Shown: piece after piece, positions 1 through 5,253 of the stretch
Position numbering within the stretch: position 1 is the stretch's first letter
How the letters are laid out: the number at the start of each line of letters is the position of its first letter
Translations under genes and position numbers: made by a program
The notes under the pieces: generated by a model
The model's database searches: none
What the model was told of the DNA's origin: nothing
The model's input: the letters and a program-made list of their open reading frames with translations, nothing else
DNA from: Bacteroidia bacterium
GTDB lineage: Bacteria; Bacteroidota; Bacteroidia; AKYH767-A; OLB10
DNA: 6,575 nt
Direction of reading: 5' to 3'
Assembly (NCBI GenBank): GCA_025450095.1
Contig: JANWID010000097.1
Span: 1 to 6,575, forward strand

Positions 1-622
1 CAAAACTTACATCACCTTTAATATTGGCGCCTGCCCAGCTTCCCAAAATGCCCAGAGTATCTGCATAAAGTATTAATATTGGAATCATGAATGTCGCAGC
101 TAAAACACGAGTGACTACTAAAAATCGGATGGGGTTCGTTGAGGAAACCTCCATTGCATCTATCTGTTCTGTAACTTTCATTGAGCCTAACTCGGCACCC
201 ATTCCGGAACCAATTTTTCCTGCGCAGATCAGGCCGGTAATCACCGGACCCATTTCACGAATCAGCGATACGGCAACCATTCCCGGGAGCATTGTTACCG
301 CTCCGAAATCAACCAGTACGGGCCGCGATTGGATGGTAAGTACTAATCCCATAATTGCTCCTGTGATGGAAACAAGTGGCAATGATTTATATCCAATCTG
401 AAAACACTGCCGCAGGAATTCTTTAAATTCAAAATTGCGTGAAAATGTTTCCCGGATAAATTCGGCAATAAATAAAAAAGCATCCGCGATTTCCGTGAGA
501 AAGTTGCTTGCTTTTTCCGTTTTAATAATTGCCTTTTCGCTCAGCTTTAAAGATTGCTTCTCAGCATACACTTTAACTTTGATTGCGGGATTAATTATTT
601 TCATTCTATCCAATCCATTCAT
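1..622 (-). CDS. mlaE: MlaE/YrbE-type ABC transporter permease, 3' end outside window
   Basis: This is the inner-membrane permease of an Mla-type ABC system, which in the known family moves phospholipid between the inner and outer membranes together with an MlaF ATPase and an MlaD MCE protein. Reading the minus strand from ATG at 622 gives 207 residues before the window ends. Hydrophobic segments lie near residues 81-97 and 168-187. The family core is clear: SLIREMGPVITGLICAGKIG (119-138), GSGMGAELGSMKVTEQIDAM (138-157, including the coupling-helix EQIDAM) and NPIRFLVVTRVLA (163-175). The first in-frame ATG after the upstream stop is at 622. A second ATG at 604 is equally possible, and neither has a good ribosome site. 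About 50 mostly polar residues precede the family core, a longer N-terminus than the compact family members. The ATPase gene would be expected just beyond position 1. The family assignment is secure; the exact start is not. Confidence 0.93.
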   Translation of the reverse strand, partial: MNGLDRMKIINPAIKVKVYAEKQSLKLSEKAIIKTEKASNFLTEIADAFLFIAEFIRETFSRNFEFKEFLRQCFQIGYKSLPLVSITGAIMGLVLTIQSRPVLVDFGAVTMLPGMVAVSLIREMGPVITGLICAGKIGSGMGAELGSMKVTEQIDAMEVSSTNPIRFLVVTRVLAATFMIPILILYADTLGILGSWAGANIKGDVSF

Positions 623-647
623 GTCATTGATAAAACTAAAACCATTT

Positions 648-670
648 AATTCAAATGCCCTCTTTGAATT
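648..670. repeat. 8-bp inverted repeat upstream of the permease gene
   Basis: AATTCAAA (648-655) and TTTGAATT (663-670) form perfect inverted arms around a 7-bp spacer. They lie 26-48 bp upstream of the permease ATG at 622, between it and the lipoprotein terminator. The arms are AT-rich and no run of T follows on the minus strand, so this is not a terminator. It could be an operator or a leader hairpin for the permease gene. It could also be chance in an AT-rich leader. Confidence 0.4.
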
Positions 671-701
671 AAAGAGATAATTTCGGTGAGGTGGCTTCTC
701 G

Positions 702-733
702 AAAAAACCTCAAGACCCTTGATGGTCTTGAGG
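702..733 (-). terminator. Intrinsic terminator of the lipoprotein gene
   Basis: CCTCAAGACC (708-717) and GGTCTTGAGG (724-733) pair perfectly over 10 bp around a 6-nt loop. On the minus strand the stem is followed immediately by six T (702-707). It lies 29 bp beyond the lipoprotein stop and 80 bp before the permease start, so it should end the lipoprotein transcript. It implies that the permease gene has its own promoter. On the plus strand the stem has no T tract, so it acts in one direction. Confidence 0.93.
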
Positions 734-761
734 CCTACTATGAAAGTCATACATACTTCAA

Positions 762-1622
762 TTAATCTTTTATTACTACAAGATATTTTGAGGCGCTCCA
801 AAACATTTCGGAATTTGTAATTACTATATTTTTAACCATGTCCTTATCCTTACCATCTGTTTCAAGAGTATAAGATCCTGATGGATGGCTTGTGATGATT
901 TTCATATCGCCGTCTATAGCAATGCTATTCGTTTGAGTATAATCAATCCTTGTAAATTTGCTATTGTCAAAATCCTGGCTGAGCTGGGAAGTCTTTCCAA
1001 TGCCGAGCAGGCCTCCTTTTCTGTCAATTATTTTCGCATCCTGCAATTCGCTTGATTTACCAATTACGTAATAGGCGGTATGCAAGGCTGTATTCTTATC
1101 TACAATAGTTTGAGCCTGTGCGACATTTTGATTGGTAAGAGTATCAACTGAAATCTCCAGCGTTGCGACCTGGGCATCGAGGGCATTCAATCTTGTATTC
1201 AGATCAGCGAGTTCAACGTCCTTCTTGATTATCTGGTCATTCAGTGCTGCGATCAGTTTTTCCAATTTCTCATTCTTACTTGTTGAATTCTTAACCCTTT
1301 GATTAAGTTCCTTAATCTGTTTCCTGTTTTGCTCCATCAGGTTATTGATAGATGCAATCTCCGCATTGATACGCGACTTTTGCGACGCTTTTATTTCATT
1401 TGCCTTATCGGAATTGACAGCAATAATCTGCTGCTTGGCCGCAACATCGTCAAGGTTATTTTCAATTTCGTTGAAGGAAACAATGAAATCATTAATGAAT
1501 GAGTCGCGTTCATTTACAACTGCCAGAAGCGAATCTCTGTCTCTGTTTGAATCGGCAAGCTCTTGTCTGTTACATGCCGAGAGTATTAATATCGCGCTTG
1601 CAATAAGAAGGTAGTTTTTCAT
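762..1622 (-). CDS. Coiled-coil lipoprotein, possibly Cbp1-like adhesin family
   Basis: This 286-residue predicted lipoprotein starts with MKNYLL, has a hydrophobic stretch to residue 14 and a lipobox LSAC with the acylated Cys at 17. From about 50 to 180 it is low in Pro and Gly and has heptad-like spacing of Leu, Ile and Asn, which predicts a long coiled coil (for example residues 100-135 and 150-165). A compact C-terminal domain (181-286) carries HTAYYVIGKSSEL, GGLLGIGKT, SHPSGSYTL and FWSASKYLVV. That C-terminal block resembles, from memory, Bacteroidota proteins annotated as Cbp1-family collagen-binding adhesins. The label is a family resemblance and does not prove adhesion. No Asp follows Cys17 (the next residues are NRQ), so no familiar inner-membrane retention signal is seen and the cell location is open. 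The gene is a single-gene unit closed by a strong terminator, with its own candidate promoter upstream. Confidence 0.9.
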   Translation of the reverse strand: MKNYLLIASAILILSACNRQELADSNRDRDSLLAVVNERDSFINDFIVSFNEIENNLDDVAAKQQIIAVNSDKANEIKASQKSRINAEIASINNLMEQNRKQIKELNQRVKNSTSKNEKLEKLIAALNDQIIKKDVELADLNTRLNALDAQVATLEISVDTLTNQNVAQAQTIVDKNTALHTAYYVIGKSSELQDAKIIDRKGGLLGIGKTSQLSQDFDNSKFTRIDYTQTNSIAIDGDMKIITSHPSGSYTLETDGKDKDMVKNIVITNSEMFWSASKYLVVIKD

Positions 1623-1649
1623 AATAAATGGGTTTATGTTATTTTATAA

Positions 1650-1679
1650 GGTTTATATTGATGGATAATAATTTGCAAA
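1650..1679 (-). promoter_or_regulatory. Candidate lipoprotein promoter, Bacteroidota type
   Basis: On the minus strand TTTG (1679-1676) is followed, after 18 bp, by TATAAACC (1657-1650). The Bacteroidota consensus is a -33 TTTG and a -7 TAnnTTTG about 19-20 bp apart. The -33 element and spacing fit, while the -7 element matches only in its first half. It would put the transcript start some 20 bp upstream of the lipoprotein ATG. This is a weak match in an AT-rich region. Confidence 0.35.
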
Positions 1680-1699
1680 GGAACCATTGAAAAAAAATA

Positions 1700-1718
1700 C
1701 CATGTTATATAACTATGG
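1700..1718. repeat. 19-bp near-palindrome upstream of the lipoprotein promoter
   Basis: GTTATATAAC (1704-1713) is a perfect 10-bp palindrome. It is flanked by CCAT (1700-1703) and ATGG (1715-1718), which are also complementary apart from one extra base on the right. It lies 21 bp upstream of the candidate -33 element of the lipoprotein gene, a position suited to a dimeric regulator. There is no GC-rich stem or T run, so it is not a terminator. Confidence 0.45.
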
Positions 1719-1812
1719 AAATATGTTGCATAATTTACAGAGGGTGGATGACGGCTATACCAGGCACGTTTAATCCGGCTTGCAAAATTCTCTTCGATAA
1801 ATTTTATATCCC

Positions 1813-1839
1813 CCCTGTGAAACTCTGTGCCTCCGTAAC
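1813..1839. repeat. Fragment resembling a dispersed intergenic repeat
   Basis: The plus strand contains GAAACTCTGTGCCTCC inside a stretch with CTGTG at 1815 and 1825 and a degenerate third copy, CCGTA, at 1833. From memory this matches a short sequence scattered through intergenic DNA of many environmental Bacteroidota and Deltaproteobacteria, often near GxxExxY genes. Only one partial copy is present and no GxxExxY gene is seen here. The identification is tentative. Confidence 0.3.
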
Positions 1840-1917
1840 AGTGTTTTGAGATAATGGCGTGGCTCAATATCTCTCTCTCACTAAATCATGGTATTTCATC
1901 CTTTTCAACAGCGTGAA

Positions 1918-1948
1918 TTATGTAACATTTGCTTGAAGTTATGTAACA
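1918..1948 (+). promoter_or_regulatory. Tandem direct-repeat operator before the AraC-type gene
   Basis: TTATGTAACA occurs twice, at 1918-1927 and 1939-1948, identical over 10 bp and exactly 21 bp apart. That is two helical turns, so a dimer would contact the same face of the DNA. The second copy sits where the -33 element would be relative to the -7 element at 1969, which suggests a regulator that replaces -33 recognition. A matching pair with the same spacing precedes the OmpA-like gene. The likely binder is the AraC-type protein encoded just downstream, but the sequence does not prove this. Confidence 0.75.
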
Positions 1949-1968
1949 GAAAATGGTTAATCAGGGTG

Positions 1969-1976
1969 GATATTTG
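1969..1976 (+). promoter_or_regulatory. Candidate -7 element of the regulator-kinase operon
   Basis: GATATTTG matches the Bacteroidota -7 consensus TAnnTTTG at all but the first base. It starts 26 bp after the second GTAA core of the tandem operator. The matching element before the OmpA-like gene sits at exactly the same distance. Transcription would start near 1983, leaving a leader of about 22 nt before the TTG at 2005. No TTTG is present at -33, consistent with activator dependence. An imperfect inverted repeat (AATGGTTAA 1952-1960, TTGACCATT 1974-1982) brackets the element. Confidence 0.6.
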
Positions 1977-2004
1977 ACCATTCTTTGCAACTAAGAGCAG
2001 TTTT

Positions 2005-2610
2005 TTGAAGATCTACATCAAATATATGGTCAGCAACCGCTGCAAATTGGCGGTGAAAGAGGCATTGAGGGAACTCGGGCTGCATTTCATAGTCGTTGAA
2101 TTAGGGGAAGTTGATATCATGGAGAACATAACTCCTGATCAGCGAGAGCAAATGAAAATTGTTTTGCACCGGTCGGGGCTGGAATTAATGGATGATAAGA
2201 AATCCATTTTAATTGAAAAGATAAAAAAGATAATTATTGAAATGATCCATGATTCGGAAGAAGTAATAAAAATAAAATTCTCCGATTACCTGATCGAAAA
2301 ACTTGATCACAATTATACATACCTGTCGAATCTATTTTCAGAAGTACAGGGAACTACTATCGAACAGTTTATCATCGCGCATAAGATTGAAAAGATAAAG
2401 GAATTGATTATTTACGGGGAGCAAAACATTTCGGAAATAGCCTGGAAGATGAATTATAGCAGCGTTGCGCATTTGTCCAATCAATTTAAAAAAGTTACCG
2501 GATTGTCCCCATCTCATTTTAAGAAGTTGAAGGATAAGAGGCGGACTCCGATTGAAGAGATTGGAATACCGGTGGAATCAGGATCGAACAGAATAAATCA
2601 ATTAGGATAA
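2005..2610 (+). CDS. AraC-type transcriptional regulator with HMA-like N-terminal domain
   Basis: This 201-residue regulator has a C-terminal AraC-family DNA-binding domain (about 92-176). The first helix-turn-helix holds YTYLSNLFSEVQGTTIEQFI (104-123). The second holds ISEIAWKMNYSSVAHLSNQF (142-161), followed by the family signature KKVTGLSPSHFKKL (162-175). Residues 1-65 read as beta-alpha-beta-beta-alpha: KIYIKYM, a helix from about 12, HFIVVELGEVDI, then a helix and GLEL. This resembles an HMA fold in which the metal motif MxCxxC has become MVSNRC (8-13), keeping only the second Cys. The start is TTG at 2005, with a weak AAGAG ribosome site at 1993. ATG at 2026 is the alternative, but it would delete the first strand, and relatives I remember begin with the same IYIKYMVS. 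The gene leads a tight operon with the hybrid kinase 19 bp downstream. It is the only DNA-binding protein in the window and probably binds the 21-bp-spaced repeats before itself and before the OmpA-like gene (inference). Confidence 0.9.
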   Translation: MKIYIKYMVSNRCKLAVKEALRELGLHFIVVELGEVDIMENITPDQREQMKIVLHRSGLELMDDKKSILIEKIKKIIIEMIHDSEEVIKIKFSDYLIEKLDHNYTYLSNLFSEVQGTTIEQFIIAHKIEKIKELIIYGEQNISEIAWKMNYSSVAHLSNQFKKVTGLSPSHFKKLKDKRRTPIEEIGIPVESGSNRINQLG

Positions 2611-2629
2611 ATAATTATAGGTATAAATC

Positions 2630-4630
2630 ATGGAAGTTAAAACGAAGGAATCACAATACGCCAGGAGTTTAATAGAAGCAAGCCTGGACCCTCTGTTTGC
2701 AATTAGTTCTGAAGGTAAAATATCCGACATGAACAACGCTTCATTAAATATAACAGAGACAAGCCGTGAAAATTTAATCGGCACGGATTTTTCAAATTAT
2801 TTTACTGACCCGGAAAAGGCCCGCCAGGGATATGAACAGGTTTTTGAAAAAGGTTTTGTAGCTGATTACCCGCTTACGATTAAGGATGGCAAATTTACCG
2901 ATGTTCTGTTTAATGGATCCGTTTATAAAGATGATAGAGGAAACGTACTCGGCGCAGTTGTGGTCGCAAGAGTTATTACCGAGCAAAAGAGAATTGAAAA
3001 GGAATTGATAGAAGCAAAAGTCTTCGCAGAGCTGGCAACCGGAATTGCAGAGGATGCAAAAAGCAAAGCCGAAAGCGCCACAAGAATTGCAGAGAGCGCC
3101 GTGAAAGCCAAGCAGCAATTCCTTTCAAACATGAGCCATGAAATTCGTACGCCGATGAATGCGATTATCGGATTTACTAAGGTGGTATTAAAAACAGATC
3201 TAACCTCAAAACAAAAGGAGTATCTAACCGCAATCAAGATGAGCGGAGATTCCCTAATCGTCCTCATCAACGATATTCTCGATCTGGCAAAAGTAGATGC
3301 CGGGAAAATGACATTTGAACAAACGCCATTCAAAATGGAATTGTCAATTGCCGCCATGCTTCATTTGTTCGAAACAAAAATTCAGGAGAAAAATCTTGAG
3401 TTGATTAAAATATACGACAAAAAAATTCCTGAAGTATTGGTTGGTGACCCTGTTCGCCTTCATCAGATTATTTTAAACCTGGTTAGTAATGCTGTAAAGT
3501 TTACAAATACGGGTAAGATTACAGTAACTGTGCGCCTGGTAAGCGAAGACGAAGAGTCAGCAACGATCGAATTTTCAGTTGCCGATACCGGGATTGGCAT
3601 AGCTGAAAATAAAATCAAAAATATATTTGAAAATTTTCAACAGGCATCGAGCGGGACTTCACGATTGTATGGGGGAACCGGGTTGGGATTGGCCATTGTT
3701 AAACAACTGGTGGAACCACAGGGTGGAGTTATTACTGTCAAAAGTAAAATCGATGAGGGCTCAATGTTTAGCTTTATACTAAGTTTTCAAAAAACTAAAG
3801 CTGAAGCCGAATTAGAAACAGGTCTTGTCGAATTAGATACTGAAATAAAAAATATAAAAATCCTGGTGGTTGAGGATATTGCACTCAATCAACTTTTGAT
3901 GAAAACACTATTAGACGATTTCGGCTTTGAGTGCGATATTGTTGCTAATGGAAAATTAGCCATCGAAAAATTAAAAAATAAATCCTATGATATCATTTTG
4001 ATGGATTTGCAAATGCCCGAAATGAATGGATTCGAAGCCACGGAATACATTCGAAATAAAATGAATTCAAAAATTCCAATTATCGCTTTAACTGCCGATG
4101 TAACTACTGTTGATCTCGCTAAATGCAGATTAGTTGGGATGAATGATTACATAGCAAAACCAGTGGACGAAAGACTATTGTACAGCAAAATCGTCGGACT
4201 CGGAAAAAAGCCAGTACATGAGAAAAATAAAATAATTAAAGAGAATGAAATCGATCCTGGCAAGAAATCAAGATGTATTGACCTGGATTATTTGATTCAC
4301 AGGACTAAATCAAATCCTGCCCTGATGTTGGAAATGATCTCCGTTTATTTAGAACAAACTCCGCCTCTAATAAAGGCAATGAAACAAAGCTTTCATGATA
4401 AAGATTGGAGTTCATTGTATTCGGCAGTACACAAAATGATTCCATCTTTTTCAATAATGGGAATAAGTTCCGACTTCGAAAATATGGCAAAAAAAATACA
4501 GGAATATGCAGGAATTCAGCAACAGGCTGATGGAATGCAGGAGTTGGTTTTACAACTTGAAAATGTATGTGACCAGGCATGTAAAGAACTGGAAGAGGAA
4601 TATAATTTGATAAAAACCAAAGAACAATGA
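2630..4630 (+). CDS. Soluble PAS hybrid histidine kinase with REC and HPt domains
   Basis: This 666-residue hybrid sensor kinase shows, in order: a PAS domain (about 12-118); a helical linker with a 14-residue duplication (134-147 and 148-161); HisKA with phospho-acceptor H170 in FLSNMSHEIRTPMN; HATPase (about 273-387) with N box NLVSNAVKFT (283-292), G1 DTGIGI (319-324) and G2 GGTGLGL (348-354); a receiver (409-524) with acidic E415/D416, phospho-acceptor D459, T488 and K510; and an HPt domain (about 550-625) with H601. The expected relay is H170 to D459 to H601 and then to a receiver in trans. There is no signal peptide or membrane segment, so it should sense a cytoplasmic cue through the PAS domain; the ligand is unknown. 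The HPt motif is HKMIPSF instead of the enterobacterial HxLKGSS, a variant I recall as common in Bacteroidota. ATG at 2630 follows the regulator by 19 bp with only a weak AGG upstream. The stop overlaps the next start as ATGA. All catalytic residues are present. Confidence 0.97.
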   Translation: MEVKTKESQYARSLIEASLDPLFAISSEGKISDMNNASLNITETSRENLIGTDFSNYFTDPEKARQGYEQVFEKGFVADYPLTIKDGKFTDVLFNGSVYKDDRGNVLGAVVVARVITEQKRIEKELIEAKVFAELATGIAEDAKSKAESATRIAESAVKAKQQFLSNMSHEIRTPMNAIIGFTKVVLKTDLTSKQKEYLTAIKMSGDSLIVLINDILDLAKVDAGKMTFEQTPFKMELSIAAMLHLFETKIQEKNLELIKIYDKKIPEVLVGDPVRLHQIILNLVSNAVKFTNTGKITVTVRLVSEDEESATIEFSVADTGIGIAENKIKNIFENFQQASSGTSRLYGGTGLGLAIVKQLVEPQGGVITVKSKIDEGSMFSFILSFQKTKAEAELETGLVELDTEIKNIKILVVEDIALNQLLMKTLLDDFGFECDIVANGKLAIEKLKNKSYDIILMDLQMPEMNGFEATEYIRNKMNSKIPIIALTADVTTVDLAKCRLVGMNDYIAKPVDERLLYSKIVGLGKKPVHEKNKIIKENEIDPGKKSRCIDLDYLIHRTKSNPALMLEMISVYLEQTPPLIKAMKQSFHDKDWSSLYSAVHKMIPSFSIMGISSDFENMAKKIQEYAGIQQQADGMQELVLQLENVCDQACKELEEEYNLIKTKEQ

Positions 4631-5061
4631 AGGATGAAAATAAAATAAAACTATTTCTGGTCGATGATGATGCAGTATTCCTGAAATCACTGGAAATCGA
4701 ATTCCTTCAGCATGCCGATTTTGTAATCGAGACATTTGCCACAGGCGAACTTTGTATTAATAGTTTGTTTAAAAGTCCGGATGTAATCGTTTTGGATTAT
4801 CATCTGGATGGCATTGACAAAACCGCTATGAACGGAATGGATACATTGGATAAAATAAAGGCTTCACATCCTGATATTCCGGTCATCATGTTATCATCCC
4901 AGGATAAGATTGATGTCGCCATAAACTGCATGCACCACAGGGCTTTTGACTATGTCGTAAAAAGTGAAACGGCATTCATGCGTCTGCAAAAAATAATCAC
5001 AACTATTTTCCGCTATAAAAAAATGGAAAAAGAACTGACGTGGTATATGGATAGGATGTAA
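4627..5061 (+). CDS. Stand-alone response regulator receiver
   Basis: This 144-residue protein consists of one receiver domain and a C-terminal helix. It has acidic residues D13/D14 in LFLVDDDAVF, phospho-acceptor D57 in PDVIVLDYHLDG, a Ser at the switch position (S90 or S91 in VIMLSSQD) and K112 in DYVVKS. The loop after D57 carries a short insertion (roughly 62-71, DKTAMNG) relative to CheY. After about residue 118 there is only a charged helix (RYKKMEKELTW), so no DNA-binding or enzymatic output domain follows. Its ATG overlaps the kinase stop by 4 bp, which predicts translational coupling and matched amounts. It is the natural acceptor for phosphate from H601 of the kinase HPt domain. It must act by protein contact, possibly on the AraC-type protein or as a phosphate sink; the target cannot be read from the sequence. 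The TAA stop is followed by a weak terminator. Confidence 0.95.
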   Translation: MKDENKIKLFLVDDDAVFLKSLEIEFLQHADFVIETFATGELCINSLFKSPDVIVLDYHLDGIDKTAMNGMDTLDKIKASHPDIPVIMLSSQDKIDVAINCMHHRAFDYVVKSETAFMRLQKIITTIFRYKKMEKELTWYMDRM

Positions 5062-5107
5062 TTCTATTCGCATTTAATTTTCAAAATTTATTTCAGGTAA
5101 ATCTTTA

Positions 5108-5137
5108 TTCCATGACCCCATGGAAATTCATTTTTTT
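5108..5137 (+). terminator. Weak candidate terminator after the receiver gene
   Basis: TTCCATG (5108-5114) and CATGGAA (5119-5125) form a 7-bp stem around the loop ACCC, 47 bp beyond the receiver stop. A run of seven T (5131-5137) follows, but five bases separate it from the stem, and the stem has only three G-C pairs. It may end the three-gene operon inefficiently. The OmpA-like gene has its own predicted promoter downstream. Confidence 0.45.
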
Positions 5138-5165
5138 AATAACGAGGGTATGAAATAGGCTGCAA

Positions 5166-5198
5166 ATAATTGTGTAACTCTTTTTGATAATTGTGTAA
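5166..5198 (+). promoter_or_regulatory. Tandem direct-repeat operator before the OmpA-like gene
   Basis: ATAATTGTGTAA occurs at 5166-5177 and again at 5187-5198, identical over 12 bp and exactly 21 bp apart. The core TTGTGTAA differs by one base from the TTATGTAA repeated at 1918 and 1939 with the same 21-bp spacing. The two gene starts are more than 3 kb apart, so the likeness points to one shared regulator. The copy nearer the gene overlaps the expected -33 position. Confidence 0.75.
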
Positions 5199-5220
5199 TT
5201 CAAATACACTTCATGTCAGG

Positions 5221-5228
5221 GATATTCG
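5221..5228 (+). promoter_or_regulatory. Candidate -7 element of the OmpA-like gene
   Basis: GATATTCG starts 26 bp after the second GTAA core, the same distance as GATATTTG before the AraC-type gene. It matches TAnnTTTG less well than its twin, and no TTTG lies at -33. Transcription would start near 5235, giving a short A-rich leader of about 19 nt with no Shine-Dalgarno site before ATG at 5254. The poor match suggests dependence on an activator at the tandem repeats. Confidence 0.55.
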
Positions 5229-5253
5229 CAGTCTAATCCAAACCAAAACTCAA

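Larger units (their letters stand above)
1623..2004. other. Divergent intergenic region, no convincing gene
   Basis: This 382-bp stretch separates the minus-strand lipoprotein gene from the plus-strand regulator operon. It holds a candidate lipoprotein promoter (1650-1679), a near-palindrome (1700-1718), a fragment resembling a dispersed repeat (about 1813-1839), and the tandem operator plus -7 element for the rightward operon (1918-1976). A TTG-initiated open frame crosses 1634-1867 on the minus strand. I do not accept it as a gene, because it covers the lipoprotein promoter and resembles no family I know. No tRNA or other structured RNA was recognised. Confidence 0.7.

Noticed and set aside
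87..680. Two plus-strand open frames (87-401 and 435-680)
   Set aside because: They are antisense to the MlaE-type permease, whose family motifs are clear on the minus strand. Their translations show no domain.
1299..1614. Two overlapping plus-strand open frames inside the lipoprotein gene
   Set aside because: They are shadows of the minus-strand coiled-coil gene, with no recognisable domain or start context.
1634..1867. 77-codon TTG-started open frame on the minus strand, preceded by a GAGAGAGAGA stretch
   Set aside because: It spans the candidate lipoprotein promoter, the palindrome and the repeat-like fragment, resembles no family I know and has an unusual residue mix rich in His, Tyr and Trp. 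The purine run looks like a ribosome site, but that alone is not enough.
1918..1948. LytTR-type binding site (9-bp repeats with a 12-bp spacer also give a 21-bp period)
   Set aside because: The spacing fits, but the sequence matches the LytTR consensus poorly and no LytTR protein is encoded here. The adjacent AraC-type protein is the simpler candidate.
2923..3357. 144-codon minus-strand open frame within the kinase gene
   Set aside because: It is antisense to the Ala-rich linker and HisKA coding region, and its Ala/Ser-rich translation simply reflects that composition.
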